Below are positions 24,146 to 35,783 of a DNA stretch of 64,000 bases, piece after piece; the stretch's first letter is position 1, and every line of letters begins with the position of its first letter. Under the pieces are notes generated by a model. It did no database searches, had not been told where the DNA came from, and worked only from the letters and a program-made list of their open reading frames with translations. Made by a program: the position numbers and the translations under genes. This DNA comes from Ancistrus triradiatus (taxonomy: Eukaryota > Chordata > Actinopteri > Siluriformes > Loricariidae), in the NCBI GenBank assembly GCA_025084515.1, contig JAJAGP010000286.1, positions 310,001 through 374,000 of the forward strand. The letters run 5' to 3'.

Positions 24146-24860
24146 TGACACCAGCTTGAAGACTCTCAAGTTGACTGGACACATAAACTCATAAATCATT
24201 CTATTAGGCACGCTTCCTTGTTTCTAAACTCATTGTTCATTTTATCATTTCCAGTTACCATGCAGATGCACGTTATAGTTCTACAATTACAGACAGTAGT
24301 CCATCTGTTTATGTTTTTACTTACTTTGTTAGTCCTCTTTACCCTGTTCCCATGGTCAGGACCCCCACAGGACCACCACAGATCAGGTCCTATTTGGGTG
24401 GTGGATCATTCTCAGCACTCCTGTGACACTGACATGGTGATAGTGTGTTAGTGTGTGTTGTGCTGGTATATATAATGTATATGTGTCTAATAGTGTGCAC
24501 ACTGAGTGGACACAGTGTATAAAAACTCTAGCAGCACTGCTGTGTATCTGATCCAATCATACCAGCAAAACTCACACTAACACACCATCACCACTTCAGT
24601 GTCACCACTCAAATATTAACTTATCTGCGGTGGTCCTGTGGGGGTCCTGACCATGGGAACAGGGTAAAGAGGACTAACAAAGTAAGTAAAAACATAAAGA
24701 GATGGACTACTGTCTGTAATTGTAGAACTGTAACGTGCATCTGTCTGGTAACTGGAAATGATCAAATAGACAATGAGTTTAGAAACAAGGAGGTGTGCCT
24801 AATAGAATGATTTATGAGTGTAGGTTTCCAGTCAACTTGAGAGTCTTCAAGCTGGTGTCA
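24146..24860. mobile_element. 715-bp foldback element built from group P sequence
   Basis: The left arm (about 24146-24467) starts tgacaccagcttgaagac. The right arm (about 24555-24860) ends with its complement gtcttcaagctggtgtca. The arms match along almost their entire length: the outer block, the 'aatcattctattaggca' block, the 'agacagtagtccatctgt' block, the 'caggacccccacaggacc' block and the 'gtgttagtgtgtgttgtgc' block all have inverted partners in mirror order. A spacer of about 90 bp contains gtgtctaatagtgtgc and agcactgctgtgt. Non-coding. Confidence 0.9.
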
Positions 24861-24999
24861 TGTCTATACTCCATGTCTATACAGAGTATACACTCCAACA
24901 CTGCAACATTGCTTGCTTCCCAGCCCTGCGGTGGCTTGGTGGCCCGTGTGTCTGCCTGTCCATGCCTGTTGAATTCTGGGCTAGGGTCTGACCTGAAAT

Positions 25000-25020
25000 C
25001 CCCCCCCCCCCCCCCCCCCC
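25000..25020. repeat. Poly(C) run, 21 bp
   Basis: Uninterrupted C tract, which creates a polyproline or polyglycine artefact frame. Prone to length error in assemblies. Confidence 0.95.
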
Positions 25021-25219
25021 ACAACCCACGCCAGTCAAATGACCTTGGTCAAGCTAATAAATGTGCTATCTTTGTCTTTGAATTTCATCTGCATGTCATT
25101 ATAAAAATGCAGTAATTCAGTAATATACTGTTTGAGTACTCCTAACCCACTTAATCATATACAGTAATCATGGCACTGAGAGCACAGTGTGGTTGAGGCC
25201 TTTTCACCTCCAAGCTGTC

Positions 25220-25248
25220 AATTTCATCATCTACACTGATGATGAAAT
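25220..25248. other. Short perfect hairpin
   Basis: aatttcatcat and its complement atgatgaaatt separated by 7 bp. An extra direct copy of tttcatcatc follows at 25248. No terminator-like T-run and no known function. Confidence 0.7.
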
Positions 25249-26457
25249 TTCATCATCCAGCAGTCTCTCTATCGCTTTCTCCATCTTTGAATGTATCAGT
25301 GTCTCAGCAGGAAATCAGGCATCGTTTCCTAAATGAACAGTATAATAGATAGTATAGACAGTATATGGTTAGAACATAATTTGCTTTTTCATTTTCTCCC
25401 CAGAGGCTTGAATTTGCAGCCCACTATTTTGAACCCATTTCCACCAGCCTCTCCTACCCCTCCCCCAATAATATTTTTCATCACTTGCTTTTCACTCCCT
25501 CTCTCTTTCACATGATGAAGCAGGGAATCCCAGCCTGTGTAACCGCTGCTGCACAGTGAAAGAGGGTTATGTAAGAGAGGCAGACAGCCCACTGTCCTTG
25601 CTATCAGCATGCTGCTAGCACCTTGGAGTCAATGCAGCATTCATGAGGCTTAGTGCAGTTCAAATGCATTGGGACTGTCATCGGGCTTGGCTGCCCCATT
25701 CAGAACCAGCCAGCCACACTCATTAAAGTAGCTGCCATATCCTCACTCCCTCTGCTGCTCCGTCATTTATCTCACACAGACAATATTTCTCTAATTCATG
25801 CTATAGTTACATGATCCAGAAGTGCTCTAGGGAATGAAGGATCACAAATCTGTACCTGCAGCTGCCATGCTGTGGCTCTTCAATACTGAATACCACATTT
25901 CATTTATATTGACTTCACAGTAAATTTAAACCTAATTTCTTTACACTTACACCACTCTACAAACTATAATATCTAATGATACCACATTTATTTTCATTAA
26001 TCCAATTAAAGGTGGTGGGGGCAGAGGACTATCTGGCAGTACAGGGAGCAAGATGGAAACCAACCCTGGACAGGCTGCCAGTCCATCATGGGACACATGA
26101 ACACACAAATAAAGTGACCAAACAGATAGCAGGCTAGCTAACTCATATGCACCTTTTAACATCCACATTACATTGTGTGAAACAGGACATTGTCAGAAAT
26201 GGAAACAATTTTTTTTTAATAACATTAATTAAAACACAAAATCAAAACAGTCAGTACAGTACTGCACTGTACAATGCAGTCATTCTTATCTTTAGATCTA
26301 TTATAAAACTTGAAACACCAAAAACTACAGTAAGTAGTAGCAAGTCTTTTCTGTCAGCAGGTGTCACAAGGGTTTGCTCGTGCAAATTTTCTGTCATTCA
26401 AAAGTGAAAAAGCGCTTGCTAAAACAATAAATAAATGTGTATTTTTTTTTTGTTTTT
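25249..26457. other. Intergenic, with a possible group G relic near 25990-26090
   Basis: No gene seen. The 25990-26090 stretch (caaccctggacaggctgcc, gtccatcatgggacac) resembles the 3' part of dispersed repeats such as group G in antisense. The rest is unassigned. Confidence 0.4.
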
Positions 26458-26757
26458 GGGTAGGACTGTCACCTCACAGCAAGGTCCTGGGTTCAATCCC
26501 CAGGTGAGGTGGTCTGGGACCTTTCTGTGTGGAGTCTGCTTGCCCTCCCCGTGTCCACATGGGTTTTCTCCTGGTACTCCAGTTTCCTCCCACAGTCCAA
26601 AGACATGTGTGTTAGGTTAACTGATGTCTCTAAAGTGCCCCTAGTGTGTGAGTGTGTGTGCCCTGTGATGGATTGGTGCCTGTCTAGGGTTGTTCCTGCC
26701 TTGCGCCCTATGCTGCCACGACCCTGTAAAGGATTAAGCGGATAAGAAAGTGAATGA
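26458..26757 (+). repeat. Dispersed fish repeat (group G), near full length
   Basis: Blocks in order: gactgtcacctcac, gggttcaatcccc (B-box-like), tgtgtggagtctgcttgc, tttcctcccacagtccaaag, gtgccctgtgatggattgg and a 3' end ggattaagcggataagaaag. The B-box-like block suggests a tRNA-derived head, but I cannot name the family. Confidence 0.8.
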
Positions 26758-27747
26758 GTGATTCTTTAATCATCCAAAGAAAATGGATATTGCCTTTCTA
26801 CTGTCAATTATGCTGTATAACAATTGTCAATTAAAAATCAATAAAGACAACACAACTCACCAACACACTTTTATACTGAACTAGCTATAGCTAATGTGTC
26901 AATTCCCATGTGTGTGCTGCATTTATCTGAATGAGCAGAAGGAGTGAACAGTTTGTCTTGGGAGGCCAAACAGACTTTATTACTATTCTGTATCACAGGG
27001 ATGATTCATGGGTGCTCATATTTCCACCTTCACACCTTCACACACAATGTGGTTTTCCTTAGATAAGTCATGATACTGTAGAAATAGGGCACATTTAGAG
27101 TGCTTCATTTGGCAAACTGCAGACAGAGACATAAAATCAACCACCACAGCATTTTCCAGAGAGATCCCTGCATCTTGCTAAAGCAGAATTTCATATCTGA
27201 GGGCTTTCACCTAATTTATTGGTCATCAGAAACATTGACATAAAGTATAAACTATGAACACTTCGTAAAGTGCAATAAATGTACTGAATACAAAAAACAT
27301 TTGGCACCCAGCAGGGGATAGACAGAGATTTGGCTTGTAAATAGATGGCTCTGCAGTGGCTTGAGTAGGCAGTACTGAAGGATGACCTCTGTTACGGCAC
27401 TGAGGCAGTATACTGGGCTGCTACAGAAACAGTGTGGGGGCCTGAACTAATTTGGCTTTAGTGTAATAGATATCTCTGTTTAGATGCTGGCAGTTAGGTT
27501 CCTGAATCGTGCTTTAGCCTGCCAAAATATTTCCCCAGTGCAATGCCAAATAGAACCATGTTCTTCACAGAAAACTTGAGTGCAGTTAACAAAACATTTA
27601 TTTGCAACTGTACCAATGACATCCATTTTTCTGAGCAAGGTTTCACTACAGTTATTGTATTTTATTTAATAATTTATTTTTTATTTATTAAGAGAATTCA
27701 CAGAGTGCAAGTACCCTGAATGGGGCGCCAATCCATCACAGGGCTGT
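26758..27747. other. Intergenic, nothing recognised
   Basis: AT-rich with no repeat or coding region identified. The last 40 bp (gcgccaatccatcacagg) may be a scrap of group G. Confidence 0.4.
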
Positions 27748-28180
27748 GTGCTGCTGGAGTTTTAAACCACCTCATTGTCACTGCTGGACTGAACATAGTC
27801 CACCATCCAAAAATGTCCAGCCACCAGCATCCTATAGGAAGCATCCTATGATCTCTGGTGAAGGATTAGAGGATGACTAGCACAAACTGCAATAACAGAG
27901 CTACTGTCTCTGACTTTACCATTTTAAAAGTTGAGCATTAAGGTGAATGTATCTAATACAGTGGACAGTAAGTGAACAGTGTTTTAAATCTCCAGCATCA
28001 CTGCTGTGTTTGATCCAATCATACCGGCTCAACACAAACTAAGACACCACCACGTCACTGTCACTGCAGTGCTGAAAATGATCCACTACCCAAATAGGAC
28101 CTGATCTGCGGTGGTCCTGGGGGGGGTCCTGACCATTAGAGAACACAGTAATGGGGAGTAACAAAGTATGTAGAGAAACA
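27748..28180 (+). mobile_element. Group P element, copy 3, interrupted by a SINE
   Basis: Contains tgctggagttttaaacc, tagtccaccatcc, atgtccagcca, gtgtttgatccaatcat, cactgcagtgctgaaa, cggtggtcctgg and gtatgtagagaaac, in the order seen in other group P copies. It stops at gagaaac, where the minus-strand SINE begins. The expected 'agatggactacag' continuation is not found after the SINE. Confidence 0.75.
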
Positions 28181-28385
28181 TTTACATTACATTTACATTT
28201 ACAGCATTTAGCAGACGCCCTTATCTAGAGCGACTTACAATTGATACAACCTTACAATCCAAGCAATTGTGGGTTAAGGGCCTTGCTCAAGGAGCCAACA
28301 GTGGCAGCTTGGCAGAGGTGGGATTTGAACCCTGGACCTTGTGGTCCAGAGTCCAGTATCTTACCCGCTAGGCTACCACAGTCCC
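28181..28385 (-). repeat. tRNA-derived SINE, copy 4
   Basis: Reverse-strand copy of the SINE at 877. The tail appears first (cagcatttagcagacgccct), then cttgctcaagg, the B-box complement ggatttgaacc and the A-box region cgctaggctaccacagtc. The tail side abuts group P sequence. Confidence 0.9.
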
Positions 28386-29040
28386 ACCTAAGACTACCTA
28401 AGACTTTTGCACAGTACTGCACTTTGATTAAAACTAATACAATACATTTTCAAGTAGAGTTGCATTACTGTTGCACTCTGTGTATAAAATGTACTGTAAA
28501 AGAAAATTATTATTAAATTATTATTGTTAAATATTATGAAATATATACACATACTTCTACATAAAATGCACATACCTGTAGTTCTAGTTCGTTTGAGTTA
28601 TCAGTGTTCTTTGTAATGCATAACCAAAATATATTTAATATACTGTACTACATTTTAAGAAAGCTAGAAATATACCTAAGATCTACTGTATTTTGGGGTA
28701 TTAAGTACAATAAACTCATCAACTTTACTTTTTAACCAGAATACTTTGTGCACTAATGCATAACACTACTTGCACAATGCACTTCACACAGTTGGTACAT
28801 AACATAAAAAAACACAAACATTACTGAAAATACCACTAACATCAGTAAACTAAAAATTAGATGAAGACTTACCCCAACCACTAAGAAAGCTAAGAGATCT
28901 GCAAATCAGATTATCTGAGTAATCAGTAATCCATTTATCACTATATATGTGTGACGTAACTTTTTGCTGTATTATAAATACACAATATGTTGTAAATGTC
29001 TTTGCAAATTTAATATAATACTGCATGTACAGTACACATA
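28386..29040. other. AT-rich intergenic, nothing recognised
   Basis: Very AT-rich (many ATTATTATT and TTAAATATT runs). No feature supported. Confidence 0.4.
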
Positions 29041-30743
29041 CAATAGTGTGAAAAAGTGTTTGCCCACTTCCTCATTTCCTATTTTTTTGCATGTTTGGCA
29101 CACAAGTGTTTCGTAACATCAAACTAATGTAAATATTAGACCTACCCTAAACCTAACTGGTTAAGTCACCCTTAGCAGCAACAACTGCAACCAAGCGTTT
29201 GCGATACCTTGCATTAAGTTTTTACAGCGTTGTGGAGGAATTTTGGCCACTCATCTTTGCAGAATTTTTGGAATTCAGCCACATTGGAGGGTTTTCGAGA
29301 ATGAACGGCCTTTTGAAGGTCATGCCACACCATCTCAATAGGATTCAGGTCAGGACTTTGACTAGGCTACTCCAAAGTCTTCATTTTGTTTTTCTTCAGC
29401 CATTCAGAGGTGGACCTGCTGGGGTGTCTTGGATCATTGTCCTGCTGCAGAACCCAAGTTCGTTTCAGCTTGAGGTCACAAACAGATGGCTGAACATTCT
29501 CCTTCAGGATTTTTTGATAGACAGCAGAATTCATAGTTCCATTTATCACAGCAAGTCTTCCAGGTCCTGAAGCAGAAAAACAGCCCCAGACCATCACATT
29601 ACCACCACCATATTTTATTGTTGCTATAATGTTCTTTTTCTGAAATGCTGTGTTACTTTTATGCCAGATGTAATGGGACACACACCTTCCAAAGAGTTCA
29701 ACTTTTGTCTTTTGGTTTTCATCTTGGAACTCTGCCATGCATAAGATTTTTTCCCAGTCTCTTTCTTATGGTGGAAGCATGAACACTGACCTTAACTGAG
29801 GCAAGTGAGGCCTGCAGTTCTGTGGATGTTGTTGTGCGGTCTTTTGTGCAGTCTTTTGTGCCCTCTTGGATGAGTTGTAGCTGCGCTCTTGTGGTAATTT
29901 TGGTTGGCCGGCCACTCCTGGGAAGATTCACCACTGTTCCATGTCCCGGAATTTGTGGATAATGGCTCTCACTGTGGTTCGCTGGAGTCCCAAAGCTTTA
30001 GAAATGGCTTTATAACCCTTTCCAGACTGATATAACTCAATTACTTTCTTTCTCAATTGTTCCTGAATTTCTTTGGATCTCAGCATGATGTGTAGCTTTT
30101 AAGGATCTTTTGGTGTACTTCACTTTGTCAGGCAGGTCCTATTTAAGTGATGTAATGACTGAGAACAGCTGTGGCAATAAACAGGGCTGGGTGTGGCTAG
30201 AGATAGTGGACTCAGGTGTGATAAACCATAGTTAAGTTATGTTTTAACTTAACTATAGTATAGGGGTGGGCTCGGTGGGTAGCATCGCCACCCAGGGTGG
30301 AGCGGCCTGGGTCCTTTCTGTATGGAGTCTGCATGTCCTCCCCATGTCTCCGTGTCCACTCCGGTTTCCTCCCATAGTCCAAAGACATGCATGTTAGGTT
30401 AATTGATTAGACTAAACTGGCATTGACTTGTCTTGAGATAACCTTGTGTATGGATGTAACCTTGTGTGTCACTGAACATGGCCACTGATGCTGATAGCGA
30501 AATTAAATAAATAAGTAAACATAAACAAGGGGTGGCAATCACTTTTTCACACAGGGCCATGTAGGTTTGGGATTTTTTGTCCGCGAATAATAAACACTTT
30601 CATTTAAAAACTGCACTTTGTGTTTACTTGTGTTGTCTTTGACGAATATTTACATTGATTTGATGTTCCGAAACACTTAAGTGTGACAAACATGCAAAAA
30701 ATCAGGAAATCAGGAAGGGGGCAAACACTTTTTCACACCACTG
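29041..30743 (-). mobile_element. Tc1-like transposon, family F, with a nested group G repeat
   Basis: The ends are agtgtgaaaaagtgtttgcc and the complementary gcaaacactttttcacacc followed by actgta. The minus-strand transposase begins near 30085. 29719-29934 shows the linker MVNLPRSGRPTKITTRAQ and the second HTH. 29367-29738 shows a degraded first catalytic block (QDENQKTKVELFG), then YGGGNVMVWGCFSASGPGRLAVINGT and VLQQDNDPRHPS (second Asp). A TAG replaces Trp after KTLE, but the PDLNPIEM Glu block is readable beyond it. A segment between the two frames is deleted. Confidence 0.92.
30250..30528 (+). repeat. Group G repeat nested in the family F element
   Basis: Body blocks gtcctttctgtatggagtc, gcatgtcctccccatg and tttcctcccatagtccaaag, ending in aaataaataagtaaac. 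Family F sequence resumes directly after it (ggcaatcactttttcac), so this insertion is younger than the Tc1 copy. Confidence 0.8.
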
Positions 30744-30924
30744 TAAGCATATTTTCCGTATATTTACTGAACTGCATTTGTTGGAAACATTTAACTCTTT
30801 AGAAAGGCTAAAATCTAACCTCATAAAATGCATTCATATATTTGTGTAAGGTAGTATCTGGAAAGTATTATAATTACACCACACTGTAAAATGCTTAAAT
30901 GAAAAATAAAATATGTGGTATAAA

Positions 30925-31118
30925 GAAATTATATGCTGTGCTATATCTAGTAATTACGATAATTGAAAATATGATTCAAGTACACATACTGCATATAATT
31001 AGATTATACATTTATATAAAAACACACATACAAAAAAACCTGTCCACTCTTATTGCTCCCTGAATTGCCCAGTTAATAAAATATGTCTTGCAAAATAAAC
31101 TTGGGATTTTTAAGAGAT
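30925..31118 (+). repeat. Unassigned ~200-bp repeat, copy 1
   Basis: Runs from gaaattatatgctgt to cttgggatttttaa. It matches the reverse complement of 35784-35989 almost base for base, with a few substitutions and one small indel next to ctgtccactcttattgctcc. No coding frame and no known family. Confidence 0.88.
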
Positions 31119-31795
31119 GTGTTTTCTGTAAATACATTCACTCCAAATTTGTTTCAAGAGCTTAATTCTAGGGATATGTTTCTCCTTTTTCAATCAACAC
31201 TTTACAATGGGATAAATATCTTCATGAATGAATCATTACATAGTAGAATTAGTAGTTGCAGGAGTTGCATTAATAGTTTTTGTAAGGGAGATTAAATTAA
31301 ATGTGTGACTGCAGCTATTAATATTACATGTTTCATCTCTAATTAGATCTTTCCAGGTGAGTAACCGGAGTAGGGTAGTGTAGAGGAGAGGATGGTAAGA
31401 AAGGATAAGGGGCAGACAACAGGATGTGGGCTTTGGTGGAGAAAGTACATAGTTACTGGTTGCCATGGTGCCAGAGAGCATAAGAGGTTTTACACTGCAG
31501 TAGGATCAGTAGAGAGAGAGAGCAGACGGCCTCTAACTAAACCAGATGGAGATATCAAGTTTTCCACGAAAGCTGAGCTCCTTTGAGACTTATAGTGCTG
31601 TAGCACATTCAAATAGACTATGTAGGGTAATAAATAGTTTTGTATGGTTTTAATACACATAGAACTAATAAAAATGTCCCAATGAGATACCAACATCTTG
31701 ACCCTTACACAAAACACCAGGATCTATTAATATTCATGAGTTAGAAATGTCCTATTGTTACATTACCATTCCATAATTGCAAACTTCAGCCCTTT
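31119..31795. other. Intergenic, nothing recognised
   Basis: Opposing short frames at 31236-31717 have no family match. No repeat identified. Confidence 0.4.
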
Positions 31796-32750
31796 AGTTT
31801 GTGAGCCCTTTTAAGTTGTCTATATTGCTGCATAAATATGACCTAAAACATTATCAGAATTTCACACAAATTACATAAGACTATAATAAAATATTATACA
31901 TGGTCATTAATTCATTGAAGAATCTGCTAAAAGTATGTGAACATTTAGGATTAGCAGCTAAATTGAAGTTGAATTGAGAGTCAGGTGTTTTCAGTCAATT
32001 GAATGAGAAATAATGGAACCCAGGGTAACTTCTAAGCAGCTAAATGCCTCTCTCACATTGAATAATGTTAATGTGCAGGAGTCCATCATCAGGAAAACAC
32101 TGAACAACAAAGGTGTGCATGATAGGGTTGCAAGGAGAAAGCCACTGCTCCAAAAAGAATATTACTGTTTGTATTAGTAAAGATTATGTGGACAAGCCAA
32201 ATGTTTTGTGGACAAATGAGACCAAAATATAATCTTTTGGTATAAATAAGAAGTATTGTTTCTAGAGGAAGAAAAACTCTACATTTCAGCAAAAGAACAT
32301 TCTGTGAATCACAGTGGTGGTAGTGTCATGGTCTAGACCTGTTTTGTTGCATTTGGGTCAGGACAGCTTGACATTATTGATGGTACAATGAATTTTGAAT
32401 TATACCAGCAAATTTTAACAAAAAATCTGTCCGAGAACAGAATCTCAAGAATGTGGGACGTGGAGCAAGACAATGGCCCTAAGCACTCCCTAGGTTACTC
32501 TACCAAATAGTGGTTAAAAAATAATTGGGCTAAAGTTTTGTAATAAAGTCAGAGTCCTGACCTTAATCCAATGGAAATGTTGTGGAAGGACCTGAAGTGA
32601 GGATTTGAAGAAACACAATAATACCACAAATTTGAAGCAATTCCTCCAAGTCCTGACAGGACTGGTAAATAGTTATCAGAAACACTCAGTTCATTTCAGT
32701 ACAAGGGGTCAAATCAGATACTGAAAGTAAAGGTTCACATTATTTTTTGC
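31796..32750 (+). mobile_element. Tc1-like family A, old degraded copy
   Basis: Family A sequence is followed from the 5' inverted repeat (gacctaaaacattatcag) through HTH-linker remains (cccagggtaacttctaagca), a TNETKI-like scrap at about 32207, GGSVMV- and VEQDNGPKH-like remains, and LNPMEMLWKDLK at about 32565-32600. It ends before the 3' inverted repeat, at cacattattttttgc. No frame longer than about 60 codons survives. This is the most diverged family A copy here. Confidence 0.85.
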
Positions 32751-32768
32751 ATATATACGTATATATAT

Positions 32769-33260
32769 TGTCACGAACGGGGCACAGGAGGCGGACATAA
32801 GTGCAAGTGCAGAAGGTTTATTTACAGAAGTGAACATGGTGAAATATACAAACAAACCAAACACTAGGAACAGAACTAACAAGGTAGCATACAAGACAAA
32901 CATCTAACACATGGACACAAGCTAACAATGCTAAGCTAACACAGACAATGCTACACAAACTAACAATGCTAAACATAAGCACACAACAAGAACCTAGAAC
33001 TAACTGAATACAAAGGACACTCAAGAACAAGGACTAAGACACAAAGAGGCAAGACAAACCAACATGGAGTACAGCAGAAGGCGGCAGCGGACAGGAGCAA
33101 CAGGGAGCCGAGACGACCACAGTGAGAAGATAAAGCCAGACAAGGAAGTGCACAGGAAACAGGGTATATATAGAGGACAGACCAGCAGGTGGCTACAGCC
33201 CCACCTGCTGGGTGGGAAGCAGAAAGCCGGGGGAGCTACACAAGATGGATGCATGATTGT

Positions 33261-33264
<4 letters not shown>
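32769..33264 (-). mobile_element. Solo LTR, same family as 48155-49626
   Basis: 496 bp beginning tgtcacgaac and ending gattgttaca, so on the minus strand it reads TGTAAC...GTGACA with the TG/CA ends of an LTR. Minus-strand signals: TATATATA at 33165-33172 (promoter-like TATA) and AATAAA at 32817-32822 (polyadenylation-like). Five-bp TATAT occurs on both sides, but the site is a TA repeat, so the duplication is ambiguous. The body is rich in 'aacaatgctaa' motifs. Confidence 0.8.

Positions 33265-33308
<44 letters not shown>
33265..33308. repeat. (TA)n microsatellite
   Basis: About 44 bp of TA next to the solo LTR. A shorter TA run (32752-32768) lies on the LTR's other side, so the LTR probably inserted into the microsatellite. 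Confidence 0.95.
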
Positions 33309-33311
<3 letters not shown>

Positions 33312-33638
33312 ACCATGTAAGGGCATATTTTGCATAAATATACCATGATAACTGTGATTCCTGTATGTAAAGTTAGCATCTAAATAAGAGAGTGGAGATT
33401 TCATGCCAAATAGATGAAAATGCCTTAATAACAGTAAAAGTAGTCTATATGGTCAGAATCAGCCATAGTATATATTTTGGCCAATTAAATATGTTCTTGA
33501 GTTAAGGAGCACTGCATGATCCTGATACAATACCCTGCTGTAGCTCCTCCTCCTTCACTTTCCTAGTCCCATGTGCATGTATAATTCAATTTCCTTTTCA
33601 AACATATTTAAAAATTTGATGAACTGCTGCTCTGATGG
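33309..33638. other. Intergenic, nothing recognised
   Basis: No feature seen between the microsatellite and the group G copy. Confidence 0.4.
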
Positions 33639-33945
33639 GACAGTACACTGGCTTAAGTTGCTAGCACTGTTGCCTCACAAGGCCAAAGAAGGTCCTGACT
33701 TCAATCCAAGGTGGCCTGGGCTGGGTCCTTTCTGTGTGGATTTTGCTTGTCCTCCCCGTGTCCGCATGCGTTTACTCCTGGTGGTGTTAGGTTAATTGGT
33801 GTCTTTAAAAGTGCCCCTAGTGTGTGAGTGTGTGTGCCCTATGATGGATTGTTCCTGACTTGTGCCTTATGCTGACGGCTAGGCACCGTCTCTCCTGTGG
33901 CCCTGTCCAGGATCAAGCGAATAAGAAAGTGGTTTAATGAAAGAA
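33639..33945 (+). repeat. Dispersed fish repeat (group G), copy
   Basis: Same block order as 26458-26757 (gttgcctcacaagg, gtcctttctgtgtgg, cttgtcctccccgtgtcc, gtgccctatgatggattg, gatcaagcgaataagaaag), with a deletion of the 'tccaaagacatg' block. Confidence 0.78.
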
Positions 33946-35662
33946 TGAATGCTGCTGTGATTACGTGCCTGTGCAGGCCAGCTAATTTTGTGCTGTACAC
34001 ATAATGAGACACAATGCTTTTTATAGCTTTGCATTCTTAATGCAATCAGAACATTTCACATTTCCTCTATGTGGCCTGAGTATAGTTACACAGCAGATCT
34101 TGTGTGTAAGTGTACATGAACTGACAATAACTAAGGCTTACAGCAATTAATGATTCATCAGAAGTAATGAGTCATTATTCAAGGACAAAGAAGCAAGTCA
34201 GATATCAACAACTCAGTCACTCACTCATTTTTGATACTGCTTAATCCAACTGAGGGCCATGTGGGTGAGGTCTGACTGGCAGAACAGGGTGCATGGCAGA
34301 AACCAACCAATCAACAGTCTTTCATCTGGTGATCAATGTGACTCCACAGCATCATGCGAGATCTAGCAAAAAGAATAGGCACCAAAGCCACTGTGACCCT
34401 GAGCAGGAAAAAACTGGGATAAGCATTTAAATAAAAAACATCTCATAGCCCATAGACAGTGGGGACATACTGCCTTTCCCTTGGCATTGTATTAATACAA
34501 ATTAGTTAATAATTTATATGTAAACTTTCAGTGCTTGTCTGTAGGATGTTAATTTAAAGTAAGGATGTCTATTCATTATAAAGTAAGCAATACATACTGG
34601 TTCTGCATAATGCCCTCTAAAATTAGCTAATGCATGTGGTTTGGACCTCTTTAGTACTTAAATGCCATCCAATTAATTGCCAATTAACTATCCTTTTAGT
34701 AGGTTTCAGTCATGATTGAGGCAGTGATGATTCAGATAGATATTGATAGTCCATTAAAACAACAAAACTCACTTCTGAATATGCTGTACACTTCAGAAGT
34801 GATTCTACTGCAGAGTTTTGAAATAACTGGAACCCAAAGTCACCACTTTACACAGTCATATTTAATCAGAAAGCAATTTAGAAATCTAATGAAATGGTAA
34901 TTTCAAATTGGTAGTGGAAGAAAATAACACTGATCATTTCAGAACATGTAATCTGTGAGTGTAATAAGAATGAATTTGTTTTAAAAAGTCATATGCATTT
35001 CCAGAATAATCACTGTCACCATAAAACATTTATCCCAAGGTCAGTGATGTCAAACTGGTTTCTAGTAGTTGTAGCACTGGTAGCATAAATTGGTTGTTTT
35101 AACATCTACATGTTTATATATACAAAACTATATATTCATATGTGATTTTATTGCAACTTAATAATTTTTATAAAAATTTGTGGTCAGTAATGAGCACTTC
35201 AGTTTTTCATGGCCAGATTTATACAATTTTAGGAAAAAAATGTTTCAGTAGGTGTGAGAAATAAATATAAAATAACAACACACCAATTTATTTGTTAGTT
35301 GCCATCAGTTGTTTAAAAGTCAACCACCCATTTTTCAGTTCTGTCTATTTTTTATGTAAGCACATTGAATAGACAAAATTATTGAATGTGCTAAAAAAAG
35401 TTGACCTTTTACCAAACAACACAGCATTTCTGTATTGTTATCAGCTAAAATGATAGAAGTGCATTATCAAATTCTCAGGTTTGTTATCGTCTGGTCTTAT
35501 TTTAATTATGGAGCCAATTGTATTTATGGGGACAAAGAGCATTGTCTAATGTTGTAAGGTTCATGTGAGAGCAACACAAAAAAGCAGTAACGTGTACACA
35601 TAGAAGTAGATCAAAACCAAAACACTGATTTAGTTGTAAAAGGGCATTTAGTTTGGTATTTA
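33946..35662. other. Intergenic, with a weak repeat-like stretch at 34215-34400
   Basis: 34215-34400 (gatactgcttaatccaac, aaccaaccaatcaacag) resembles the 3' part of fish dispersed repeats in antisense, but weakly. Elsewhere nothing is recognised. Confidence 0.35.
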
Positions 35663-35690
35663 ACACACACACACACACACACACACACAC
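35663..35690. repeat. (AC)n microsatellite
   Basis: 28 bp of AC dinucleotides. Confidence 0.95.
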
Positions 35691-35783
35691 CTCTCACGCA
35701 TCTCCCCTGTAGATCCATATATTATCAGTATGCTAAGTAGCAGGTTTTATTAATCATCATGTAAATAAATGGTAATCCATTCT

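Noticed and set aside
24795..25115. 106-codon frame with a polyproline run
   Set aside because: The proline run is the 21-bp poly(C) tract, and the rest is foldback-element sequence.
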